A stretch of DNA of 10,265 bases from an uncultured Rubrobacteraceae bacterium. Its GTDB lineage: Bacteria > Actinomycetota > Rubrobacteria > Rubrobacterales > Rubrobacteraceae. Below are positions 1 to 5,510 of this stretch, one piece after another (position 1 is the stretch's first letter; the number at the start of each line of letters is the position of its first letter). The notes beneath the pieces were generated by a model that was not told the origin of the DNA, ran no database searches, and saw only the letters and a list, made by a program, of their open reading frames with translations. The position numbers and the translations under genes are program-made. The stretch spans positions 1 to 10,265 of the forward strand of contig CADCUW010000576.1 in the NCBI GenBank assembly GCA_902805985.1, written 5' to 3'.

Positions 1-181
1 GCGAGTCTTCCATCACCGCGCCCACGATATGGCCCCGCTCGTCGGTGCGGACCGGCTCCTCCATCGTGTTCCACGTGATGAAGAACCAGTTGAGCGGGTT
101 CGGGTCCACGATGTCCACGGTGCCCGCCGGCCCGCGGGCCCCCGCTGCCGTCGTGGTCTGCCGCGAGACTCGATCTACCAC
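1..181 (-). CDS. ABC transporter peptide-type solute-binding protein, N-terminal part (runs off window)
   Basis: The minus strand reads from GTG at 181 off the left edge for about 60 residues. The translation contains VDPNPLNWFFITWNTMEEPV followed by RTDERGHIVGAVMEDS. This resembles the start of mature family-5 extracellular solute-binding proteins (peptide/nickel type), where a short strand and a 'yEpLv..d..G.ivp.laes' segment begin lobe I. Such proteins deliver peptides or similar solutes to an ABC permease. The start is supported by an AAGGA-type ribosome site 7-8 bases upstream, and an in-frame TGA lies further upstream. What is odd is the absence of a signal peptide or lipobox: only about 20 residues, rich in Thr, Ala and Gly, precede the conserved part. 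The 5' end may therefore have been lost, or a short start recreated. Family assignment is from motif resemblance only. Confidence 0.5.
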   Translation of the reverse strand, partial: MVDRVSRQTTTAAGARGPAGTVDIVDPNPLNWFFITWNTMEEPVRTDERGHIVGAVMEDS

Positions 182-277
182 CGGACGTTCCTTCCCCTCG
201 ACGCATCTGACTCACTGTCTCAGGGTCAAGGCTACATCGCCCACGTCCCGCGCAGTCTAACCCGCGCGGTCGGGGCC

Positions 278-490
278 TCAGTCTCGCGTCGAAGCGCCCT
301 TCGATTGAGCGACCGGACGACGGGCCAAGCGGACCACGGGGTCCGAGTACTCCTCGCCCGAAGAAGACACGCCAAGGAGATCGAGCGGTAGCAAGGTCCT
401 TACGCGGCCGCTAGGCATCACGAACCGCCTAGAAATCCCCTTCCGCGCCTCGGGTGGGTAACGCCCCGGGACTGTCGAGGGGGCGGTCAC
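278..490 (-). CDS. doubtful 70-aa ORF overlapping the sigma factor stop
   Basis: A GTG start overlaps the sigma-factor stop codon (GTGA), the arrangement expected for a translationally coupled anti-sigma gene. The 70-residue product (MTAPSTVPGRYPPEARKG at the start) has no transmembrane segment, no zinc-binding HxxxCxxC and no family I recognise. Its third codon positions are less GC-biased than the sigma gene's. I think it is more likely non-coding or a decayed anti-sigma start than a real gene. The rest of the 182-486 interval shows nothing else I can support. Confidence 0.18.
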   Translation of the reverse strand: MTAPSTVPGRYPPEARKGISRRFVMPSGRVRTLLPLDLLGVSSSGEEYSDPVVRLARRPVAQSKGASTRD

Positions 491-1092
491 CCGACCGCCA
501 GCGTCCGGAGCTCGGGGCGGGCGCGCAGCTTCCGCAGCCCGAGCCGTGAGCGCCCCTTGACGGTGCCCAGCGGCAGGCCCAGGCGCTCGGACACCTCCAA
601 CTGCGTCAGGCCCTCCCAGTGGAGGAGCGCGAGTACCTCGCGCTGCTCGCGCGGGATGTCCCGGAGGGCTTCGCGCACCCGAGCCCGTTTGTGGTTACCC
701 CAGGCTTCGGAGAAGGCCTCGTTCGGCTGGTTCCTCGGGGCCTCGGCCTCTACCTCCTCCCGCGTCCTGCGACGGCTCGCGGAGGAGCGGAGCCCGTCCA
801 CGCCGCGGTTGTGAACGATGGATAGTAACCAGGTCTTCACGCTGCCCCTGTGGGGCCGGTAGGTGCCCGTCGAGCGCCAGGCTTTCAGGAAGGCGTCCTG
901 GGCGAGGTCCTCGGCGGCCTGCCTCTCGCCCGTCATACGCCAGGCCACGGAGTACGCGGCGCGGGAGTGGCGGTCGTAGAGGGCGGCGAAGGCCCCGGCG
1001 TCGCCTGCCCCCACCAGGGGGATCAGTTCCTCGTCGGCGAGGCGCGCGTAGCGCCTCTCTTTTCCCATGGCGGTCGGCGTCCTGTGCGTCAC
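487..1092 (-). CDS. ECF-type RNA polymerase sigma factor (sigma-70 regions 2 and 4)
   Basis: The 201-residue protein has the two-domain layout of ECF sigma factors. Region 2 spans about residues 22-102 (LIPLVGAGDAGAFAALYDRH, then AEDLAQDAFLKAW, the core-binding and -10 recognition helices). Region 4 spans about 136-192 (LRDIPREQREVLALLHWEGL, then the helix-turn-helix LTQLEVSERLGLPLGTVKGR that reads -35 elements). It would direct RNA polymerase to an alternative promoter set. The GTG start at 1092 lies 3-5 bases after a purine-rich AAGGGGGG; an ATG eight codons in has no such site. Its leader contains a GEMM-like riboswitch ending in that ribosome site. No recognisable anti-sigma factor follows, unlike many SigK-like loci, so control may come mainly from the leader RNA. 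Target promoters cannot be deduced here. Confidence 0.93.
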   Translation of the reverse strand: MTHRTPTAMGKERRYARLADEELIPLVGAGDAGAFAALYDRHSRAAYSVAWRMTGERQAAEDLAQDAFLKAWRSTGTYRPHRGSVKTWLLSIVHNRGVDGLRSSASRRRTREEVEAEAPRNQPNEAFSEAWGNHKRARVREALRDIPREQREVLALLHWEGLTQLEVSERLGLPLGTVKGRSRLGLRKLRARPELRTLAVG

Positions 1093-1095
1093 GGT

Positions 1096-1190
1096 CCCCC
1101 CTTCGGCGGCCCGGCCGCCTCTGCTAGCTAGCGAGAGGCCCGTGGGCTTTGCGCCCCCGCCTCGCGGCGGGTTTGCCTTTGTCGGGAGGC
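1096..1190 (-). ncRNA. GEMM-I-class cyclic-dinucleotide (c-di-GMP/cGAMP) riboswitch in the sigma factor leader
   Basis: Reading the minus strand, the leader contains AAAGGCAAACC, a strong stem CCCGCC-GCGA-GGCGGG with a GNRA tetraloop, then GGCGCAAAGCC, ACGGGCCU, a variable hairpin (UCUCGCUAGCUAGCAGA) and AGGCGGCCGGGCCGCCG. In order and content this matches the GEMM-I aptamer: GGCAAACC, tetraloop hairpin, (G)ACGCAAAGCC with the tetraloop receptor, ACGGG(U/C)CU, P3, and GCCGGGUUGCCG. The closing stem can be extended by CCUCCC (1184-1189) pairing with GGGGGG (1096-1101). The latter is the Shine-Dalgarno, just upstream of the sigma GTG at 1092. Ligand binding would then be expected to hide the ribosome site (translational OFF switch). 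The motif match is direct; the ligand and sign of control are inference. Confidence 0.85.
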
Positions 1191-1330
1191 GGCTACCACA
1201 ACCGCCCTCCCCAAACGATGCTTCACAACTCTAAACCAACCGCCGGACGTGCGCTGTGCTTTCCCGCACCGAACGCCGGGTGCCGACACGTTGGCCCAGA
1301 TGCCCGCGACCACTAGCTGGGCTGGTCCTA

Positions 1331-1537
1331 GGCAAACTTTCCAGAAACCCCTACTGCCGAAGTTCGCGGAACGCCCCTTCTAGAGACTGTCTGAAAAGTC
1401 CCGAAGATCCTCAAAACGGGGCCTCGTGAGACCCTGCAGAGGCCCGGCCAGTTTTGGCGTCCGAACAGCGGCCAAATGCCCGCTCGGAGCCCTACTCGAA
1501 CCCCTTTCAAGTATCTGCGCGCACCCCGGTGGATAAG
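1331..1537 (-). repeat. dispersed hairpin repeat, copy 1, split by a small IS-like insertion
   Basis: On the minus strand the left arm CTTATCCACCGGGGTGCGCGC (1537-1517) aligns with the left arm of the copy at 4169 (TTATGCACCGGAGTGCGTGG). The right arm (1382-1331), GTTCCGCGAACTTCGG then AGTAGGGGTTTCT, aligns with GTTCCGCGAAAACGTCGG then GCGTAGGGGCTTCT of the 4169 copy. Between the arms is a foreign stretch of about 134 bp (1383-1516) with IS-like ends. The repeat starts about 20 bases after the stop codon of the Crp/Fnr gene, in the same orientation. Confidence 0.6.
1383..1516 (-). mobile_element. about 134-bp MITE-like remnant with IS1182-like ends, inside the hairpin repeat
   Basis: One end reads GAGACTGTCTGAAAAG (from 1383, plus strand) and the other reads AGATACTTGAAAGG (from 1516, minus strand). 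These are imperfect inverted ends sharing GA-ACT-TGAAA. They resemble the left end GAGACTGTTTGGAAAA of the IS1182-like element at 5529. Internally, minus-strand CGAGTA followed by GGGCTCCGAG is also found, with a small gap, inside the left end of that element. The stretch encodes nothing convincing. No clear target duplication is visible. It is best read as an internally deleted, non-autonomous copy or decayed remnant. Confidence 0.45.
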
Positions 1538-1556
1538 CAAAGGTGTTGTCGTTGTG

Positions 1557-2264
1557 CTAGCGTCCCTGCTCGGCGACGCGTTGCAGGGCCTCCCGGTCCC
1601 CCACGTGGATGATGCGCCGCCTCAACTCCACAGCCCCCGCCTCCTGGAGCCGCCCAAAGGCGCGGGTCACCGCCACCCGGTTGGCCCCTACCATGGTGCC
1701 CAGCTCCTCGTGGGTGTAGGCGGCCGGCAGCCTGTAGCCCCCGCGGCGGTCCACCACCCCCTCGTCCTCGAGCAGCCGCAGGATCTGTCCGGCCAGGCGG
1801 GTAATGACCTCCTTGTGGGCGAGCTCGGCCATGCGCTCGTTGCTCTGGCCCAGCCGCTCGGCGAGGAGGTCCATCATCCTCAGCCCCACCTCCGGTTTCG
1901 CCAGGACGAAGCGGTCGAGCTCGTTGCGCCCCATGAAGGCAAGCACGCTCGGCTCGACGGCTTGGACGTGTACGGCGTCGTTGGCCCGCAACGCCTCGAA
2001 CCTCCTGACCCACAAGACCGTGCCGCCACCCAGCAGGTCGAGGGTGACCTCCTTGCCGGTGGGGGTGGTCAGGTACACCCTCACCCGACCCTCCAGGATC
2101 AGGAACAGACCGGCATCGTGGGTCTCGGGGCTGTAGAAGTCCTCTCCGCCCCGGACGGAGAATGCGGGGCACCGTTTGGCCAGGTCTTTCAACTCCCCCT
2201 CCGAGAGCGGCTCCAAAACGTCCACCTGCGAAAGGAGCCTCACGCGTCGTTCTTCTTGCGCCAT
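1557..2264 (-). CDS. Crp/Fnr-family transcriptional regulator
   Basis: The 235-residue protein has an N-terminal cyclic-nucleotide-binding-type beta-roll (about 15-125; DAGLFLILEGRVRVYLTTPT at 50-69, then GKEVTLDLLGGGTVL), a long dimerisation helix (about 118-155) and a C-terminal winged helix (HTH about 183-206, YTHEELGTMVGANRVAVTRA). The length is normal for the family. It lacks the Cys cluster of oxygen-sensing FNR (one Cys, at 32) and the full cAMP-contact motif of CRP, so the effector is unknown. I chose ATG 2264. A GTG three codons upstream (2273) is closer to the AAGGGG ribosome site and could be the true start. The stop is followed within 20 bases by a hairpin repeat. A minus-strand TATGAT (2338-2343) could be its -10, but no good -35 is visible. 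Confidence 0.92.
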   Translation of the reverse strand: MAQEERRVRLLSQVDVLEPLSEGELKDLAKRCPAFSVRGGEDFYSPETHDAGLFLILEGRVRVYLTTPTGKEVTLDLLGGGTVLWVRRFEALRANDAVHVQAVEPSVLAFMGRNELDRFVLAKPEVGLRMMDLLAERLGQSNERMAELAHKEVITRLAGQILRLLEDEGVVDRRGGYRLPAAYTHEELGTMVGANRVAVTRAFGRLQEAGAVELRRRIIHVGDREALQRVAEQGR

Positions 2265-2570
2265 CGGTGGCACCAAGCCCCTTCCGCCACGGAACGACGC
2301 GCATGTGCGCCTCTGGTTTGTGGCTTGCAACAATGCAATCATAAAGCACGGCGGCGGTGGGCGCACCGCACGAACGGACCATACTCGCAACCCTCGAGAC
2401 ATCCCTTCCGATGTGGGACGGATGGCGGAGCGCCGCGCATCGCGCACTCGTAGCGCAGGTTACGTAAGCGCCAGAGGCTGGTTGGTAATGTAGAATGAAT
2501 CCTCCGGCGAAGTAGAGATCCCCCTACGCTTGCACAACACGCCGGGGGGCGCCCTTTTTCTTTTTAGGTA
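2265..2570. other. gene-free interval upstream of the Crp/Fnr gene
   Basis: About 300 bases without a supportable gene. It holds a minus-strand AT-rich patch with TATGAT (2338-2343) and a TTGCA direct duplication (TTGCAT, TTGCAA on the minus strand) near 2325-2337, either of which could belong to the crp-like promoter. A GC run followed by a T-rich stretch (CTTTTTCTTTTT at about 2554-2565) has only a weak 4-bp stem. The ORFs here have no family resemblance. Confidence 0.4.
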
Positions 2571-2636
2571 CGAACTTCGTAGACCCCCCTCAGCACGAAG
2601 TTCGGAGAAGTCGCCTTCCACGCACTCTGGTGCATA
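2571..2636 (-). repeat. dispersed hairpin repeat, copy 2, with extra 9-bp palindrome
   Basis: The minus strand reads TATGCACCAGAGTGCGTGGA from 2636, with mini-hairpin GCAC-CAGA-GTGC, then GAAG-GCGA-CTTC, then CTCCGAACTTCGTGCTG. Both the beginning and the end match the 4169 copy, but 27 bases are missing between them. The CGAACTTCG arm pairs with a perfect CGAAGTTCG copy further on (2596-2604 with 2571-2579), giving a 9-bp stem with a 16-base loop. No T-tract follows on either strand, so it is not an ordinary intrinsic terminator. It begins about 50 bases after the stop of the zinc-ribbon gene, same orientation. Confidence 0.7.
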
Positions 2637-2688
2637 GGGACAAGGAGTAGGGCCGGGGTTCCCAAGGCTCCAGGGCTCCGCTAAACCG

Positions 2689-2922
2689 CTACCAAGCCGC
2701 CCTGTCGCCCCCGCGCCCCGCCCGGGCCCCTTCGGCGAGCCTCTCCAGCGACCTCCGCTCGGACTCCTCGAACACCCCGCGGCGGGCGTCGGCGTCGAGG
2801 TAGGGCAGGGGGTCGAGGTGGCCGCACCGTGGGCACCGAAGCGCCTCGGTGCGGCAGTCCCTCCATACGGGCTCGCGGTCCTCCACCTCGCCGACCCGGC
2901 CGCAGTAGCAGGACTCTCGCAC
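2689..2922 (-). CDS. small zinc-ribbon-like protein, function unknown
   Basis: The 77-residue product (MRESCYCGRVGEVEDREPVW at its start) carries Cys5, Cys7, Cys23, Cys30 and Cys33. These include a CPRCGHLD knuckle (30-37), which together with CYC suggests one zinc-binding site. An acidic and basic helical tail (about 43-70, DADARRGVFEESERRSLERL) follows. GTG at 2922 is preceded by AAGGGGG about 8 bases upstream. It lies 43 bases downstream of the PH-like gene on the same strand and probably shares its transcript. Its resemblance to small Rubrobacter zinc-ribbon proteins is from memory. Role unknown; possibly DNA, RNA or protein binding. Confidence 0.72.
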   Translation of the reverse strand: MRESCYCGRVGEVEDREPVWRDCRTEALRCPRCGHLDPLPYLDADARRGVFEESERRSLERLAEGARAGRGGDRAAW

Positions 2923-2965
2923 GCAGTTCGCCCCCTTCTTCTATGCAATGGGCGCAGCCCCGGGG

Positions 2966-3397
2966 CTAGGCTATGCTGGCTGCGTGCGCCTCGACGGCCC
3001 GGTTGATCCGCTCTACGGCGCCCTCGGGGTCCTCGACCTCCACCACCAGCCGCTCGTAGGCCTCGTCCCGCAGGCGGACCACCACCGCCTTATCGGCGCA
3101 CGAGTGGCGGGGGTTGTAGAACCTCACGCCCGGGTCCGGGGCGCGGTGCCCGCCGTCGTTACCGAAGATGCGCGACCTCCAGAAGCCTGGCCGCCCGAAG
3201 GCCCAGCCTCTCCACATCTTCCGCTCGATCTCGGGGTCGGCCTCGGCGCCCGAAACGTGGTCGAGGGGGATGGTGACGGTCGGCGTGTAGGCGGACCACT
3301 TGTCCCGCCTGTTGACGTTGACCACCAGGGTCTTGTTGCGGACATCGAGGGTGTTGCAGACCTCGATCCCTGTGGCCGGTGCTTGCGTAGCGCTCAC
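2966..3397 (-). CDS. hypothetical protein with PH-like beta fold
   Basis: The 143-residue protein begins MSATQAPATGIEVCNTLDVR and contains IPLDHVSGAEADPEIERKMW and, near the C-terminus, VVVRLRDEAYERLVVEVEDP followed by EGAVERINRAVEAH. The pattern of a strand series, an 'IPL.HV.GAEADP' segment and a terminal 'Y.rLVVEVEDPe..v..in' helix recalls small bacterial proteins with a PH-like barrel (from memory, usually annotated hypothetical). Here the middle part (about 60-100, rich in Arg, Gly, Trp and Phe) differs from the 'pGT.iPG...aGtF' segment I expect. GTG at 3397 has an ideal AAGGAG seven bases upstream. It is the first gene of a probable two-gene operon with the zinc-ribbon protein. Confidence 0.75.
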   Translation of the reverse strand: MSATQAPATGIEVCNTLDVRNKTLVVNVNRRDKWSAYTPTVTIPLDHVSGAEADPEIERKMWRGWAFGRPGFWRSRIFGNDGGHRAPDPGVRFYNPRHSCADKAVVVRLRDEAYERLVVEVEDPEGAVERINRAVEAHAASIA

Positions 3398-3408
3398 GGA
3401 GCTTCTCC

Positions 3409-3437
3409 TTGATTGACGCTATTGCTACTAATATGAT
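3409..3437 (+). promoter_or_regulatory. possible plus-strand housekeeping promoter
   Basis: TTGATT (3409-3414) and TATGAT (3432-3437) are separated by exactly 17 bases, in an unusually AT-rich patch. It points away from the 2966-3397 gene, toward 3450 onward, where no convincing plus-strand gene begins. It could drive an unannotated RNA across the 3502-3580 repeat, or be a chance match. Confidence 0.3.
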
Positions 3438-3501
3438 CGCAAGGTTCAGGAACCCGGCGCATCCCCTAAATGTATTATTTATTACTAGTCACTCGGTACT
3501 A

Positions 3502-3580
3502 GGCACGAACGCTGCCGTACCGGCGCGTGCGGATGCCCGGACTGCGTGGAACACTCCGTCCACGCACTCCGGTGAATAGG
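3502..3580 (-). repeat. dispersed hairpin repeat, copy 3, with perfect 7-bp stem
   Basis: The minus strand reads CCTATTCACCGGAGTGCGTG at its start. The core GCGTGGA then pairs perfectly with TCCACGC across the 8-base loop CGGAGTGT. It continues through a diverged middle to GCGTTCGTGCC (3512-3502), matching the GTTCGTGC end of copies 2 and 4. It starts 6 bases after the stop codon of the ester-cyclase-tailed ORF, same orientation. Confidence 0.7.
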
Positions 3581-3585
3581 ACGGG

Positions 3586-4164
3586 CTACGGGGGCATGAC
3601 CCCCAGCTGCCACATCATGCCGAGGTCGTCCCTGACCGCCCAGTGCTCGGTTATCTTGCCGTTTACCACGCGGAACCAGTGTGACTGCCGGGCGGCGACG
3701 CGCTTGCCGGTGGTCGGTTCCCTCGGGGAGGCGGCGGCCCTCGACGAGGCGGGTTGGGAGGTGGCGGGCACGAGGGAAGAGCCCAGCCCCGAGCCGGAGG
3801 GCACGGTCGTGGGGACGGCCGTCGCGTCTGGCACGCCGGTGATCCTCGTGGTGAGCGGCGGGCCGGCCGTCGCGCGGGCGGGCGCCGGCTCCGACCCAGG
3901 GGCGGCCCCCTCGGCCTCCGCCTCGGCCTCTGCCTCGGCCTCTGCCCCCCGAAGCCCCCCGGAGCAAGACCCGCCCTCCTCGGCGGCTCCGTCCTCGGCG
4001 GCGCTGGCTTCCCCGCCCCAGCTTCGGGGTCCGCGGGCTCCGGAGAGGAAGACGAAGAAGACGAGGCGCAGGACGACGAGTAGGGGACGGTCAGCCGCCC
4101 TCCGTGGCCGGCCGCACGCCTGTAGACTCGGTGGGGCGGGGCGGAACGAGAAGGCCGCGGCCAT
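3586..4164 (-). CDS. ORF with SnoaL/ester-cyclase C-terminal tail; probably chimeric or decayed
   Basis: The last 43 residues (3586-3717), PTTGKRVAARQSHWFRVVNG then KITEHWAVRDDLGMMWQLGV, match the C-terminal strands of SnoaL-like ester cyclases. That family is a cone-shaped alpha+beta barrel of usually 130-150 residues; the segment corresponds to 'PPTGK.V......R..dGKI.EHW...D..gm..QLG'. The N-terminal two-thirds of the fold is absent. Instead the frame runs upstream through a low-complexity Ala/Pro/Ser/Glu region, including an AEAEAEAEAEAEG tract, to a hydrophobic stretch (LLVVLRLVFFVFLSGA) near residues 28-43. No start has a convincing ribosome site. Either a rearrangement joined a cyclase tail to a secreted-type leader, or only 3586-3717 is a gene remnant. 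The plus-strand ORFs over the same bases have no family resemblance. Confidence 0.4.
   Translation of the reverse strand: MAAAFSFRPAPPSLQACGRPRRAADRPLLVVLRLVFFVFLSGARGPRSWGGEASAAEDGAAEEGGSCSGGLRGAEAEAEAEAEAEGAAPGSEPAPARATAGPPLTTRITGVPDATAVPTTVPSGSGLGSSLVPATSQPASSRAAASPREPTTGKRVAARQSHWFRVVNGKITEHWAVRDDLGMMWQLGVMPP
3909..3944 (+). repeat. three tandem 12-bp units
   Basis: CCTCGGCCTCCG is followed by two copies of CCTCGGCCTCTG. On the minus strand it encodes the Ala-Glu dipeptide tract of the chimeric ORF. A related TCCTCGGCGGC duplication lies at about 3977-4000. Such slippage-prone sequence fits a linker or a decaying region. Confidence 0.8.
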
Positions 4165-4168
4165 TCCT

Positions 4169-4241
4169 TATGCACCGGAGTGCGTGGAAGTGTTGTTCCG
4201 CGAAAACGTCGGGCGTAGGGGCTTCTCCGAAGTTCGTGCTG
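4169..4241 (+). repeat. dispersed hairpin repeat, copy 4 (fullest copy)
   Basis: TATGCACCGGAGTGCGTGGA starts the copy. The mini-hairpin GCAC-CGGA-GTGC is followed by CGTGGAA, which pairs with TTCCGCG across GTGTTG (one G-U pair). Then come GTCGGGCGTAGGGG and CTTCTCCGAAGTTCGTGCTG. It contains both halves seen separately in the other copies and serves as the reference. It lies about 60 bases upstream of the membrane-protein gene start. No clear plus-strand gene precedes it. Confidence 0.7.
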
Positions 4242-4301
4242 GGCAGCGCCGGGGAAGTATGATGTCCTTGCTACGTGGGCAACAATAGTGGAGGATCCCT
4301 C

Positions 4302-5435
4302 GTGTCGGCAGAAGAGAACAAGGCCATGGTCCTCCAGCGCCTGCGCTCGGGGGGCAGACGCCTCAAGAGCGGATGGCTCCCGATCCTCCAGACGGCGGTG
4401 GCCGCCTGCGTGGCCTGGTTCCTGGCCGTGCTGCTCCTCGGGATAGATCGCCCAACGTTCGCTCCGATAGCGGCGGTCATCGCGCTCGGGCTTGCGGTAG
4501 GCGAGCGCACCCGCCGGGCGATCGAGCTGACCCTGGCGGTGGCCATTGGGGTCGCGATGGCCGACCTCCTCCTGTCCGTCGTGGGCGTTGGCGCGTTGCA
4601 GGCCGGGCTCTTCGTGGTCCTTGCAATGGCGGTGGCCGTGGTTTTGGGTGGGGGCGACCTCGGCGTGAAGGAGGCGGCCATCTCGGCGATGATCATGATG
4701 TTCACCTTCCAACCCCCGGCTGCCGGCTTCCCGATCGATCGCTTCCTGGAGGCGCTGATCGGCGGCGGCACCGCCTTGCTTATCAACGCGCTGCTCCCGG
4801 TCAACCCCGAGCGGATGGTCGAAGAGGCGGCGTTCCCTGTCTTCGCCGAGTCTGCCGCCGTGCTCGAAGAGGTGGCCGCGGCTCTCGATGATGGGGACGC
4901 CGGGCGGGCTCAGAGAGCATACGTGAAGGCCCGAGAGATAGACGCGCGGGTGGCAGGGCTGAAGGAGGCCGTCACGGCAGGCCGGGAGACCGCCCGCCTC
5001 GCCCCGGCCCGGCGCAAGAGCCTCGGGCACATGGACCTCTACACCGGCGCGGCCGATCAGATAGACCTGACGGTGCGCGACGTCCGGGCGCTTGCCCGCG
5101 CGGCGCTCTCCGTGGTCCAGCCCGGAGCCGAAGATCCCGTGCCCGAACGCCTCCCCGCAGCGATTCGCGGTCTGGCCGGGGCGACGGAGGCCCTGGCCGC
5201 CTACCTGCAGGCCCCCGGGCATCCTCCCGACGAGACGCGCCGATTGGCCTTGGAGGCCGCAGGCGAGGCCAGCACGCTGCTCGAGGAGCACGAAGACTTG
5301 GCGAGCAACCTGGGCGTCAACGCGCTCGTCGACCAGATCCACTCCTCGGCGGTCGATCTCATAGGCGGCACCGGCGTGGACCGTGCGGAGGCCCTGCAAG
5401 CCCTGGAAGAGGCCACCGGACGCGCCTCGTGGTAG
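4302..5435 (+). CDS. FUSC / aromatic-acid-exporter-like integral membrane protein
   Basis: The 377-residue protein has an N-terminal membrane half with about six hydrophobic segments (roughly residues 26-47, 50-68, 75-94, 97-115, 122-136 and 146-163) and a long soluble C-terminal half rich in Ala, Glu and Arg helices (165-377). The segment RPTFAPIAAVIALGLAVGER, followed by TRRAIE, is the family hallmark; a positively charged loop and a second basic motif then lead to NALLPVNPERMVEEA. These features match the FUSC/ArAE (DUF939-like) proteins, some of which export aromatic acids; the substrate here is unknown. I chose GTG 4302 because GGAGG lies 7 bases upstream; the frame is open to a GTG at 4275 without a site. 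It stands alone between copies 4 and 5 of the hairpin repeat. Confidence 0.85.
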   Translation: MSAEENKAMVLQRLRSGGRRLKSGWLPILQTAVAACVAWFLAVLLLGIDRPTFAPIAAVIALGLAVGERTRRAIELTLAVAIGVAMADLLLSVVGVGALQAGLFVVLAMAVAVVLGGGDLGVKEAAISAMIMMFTFQPPAAGFPIDRFLEALIGGGTALLINALLPVNPERMVEEAAFPVFAESAAVLEEVAAALDDGDAGRAQRAYVKAREIDARVAGLKEAVTAGRETARLAPARRKSLGHMDLYTGAADQIDLTVRDVRALARAALSVVQPGAEDPVPERLPAAIRGLAGATEALAAYLQAPGHPPDETRRLALEAAGEASTLLEEHEDLASNLGVNALVDQIHSSAVDLIGGTGVDRAEALQALEEATGRASW

Positions 5436-5510
5436 CGAGCACGCTAAGAGCGAGCAGGCCGCCGGGAACGTACCTTCAAGGTCGGGCCTTGCCCAGGTGT
5501 CCGGCCCTTG

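Noticed and set aside
1476..2453. 325-residue plus-strand ORF
   Set aside because: It lies antisense to the Crp/Fnr gene and has no family resemblance; it is a high-GC shadow frame.
2541..2568. Intrinsic terminator on the plus strand (GC hairpin followed by T-rich run)
   Set aside because: The stem is only about 4 bp and no plus-strand gene lies upstream.
3754..4083. Plus-strand ORF ending in an acidic tail (GEEDEEDEAQDDE)
   Set aside because: The acidic tail arises from GA-rich bases; no ribosome site and no recognisable domain.
3663..5399. 578-residue minus-strand ORF
   Set aside because: It is antisense to the FUSC-like gene and to the chimeric ORF, with His/Arg/Gly-rich composition typical of shadow frames.
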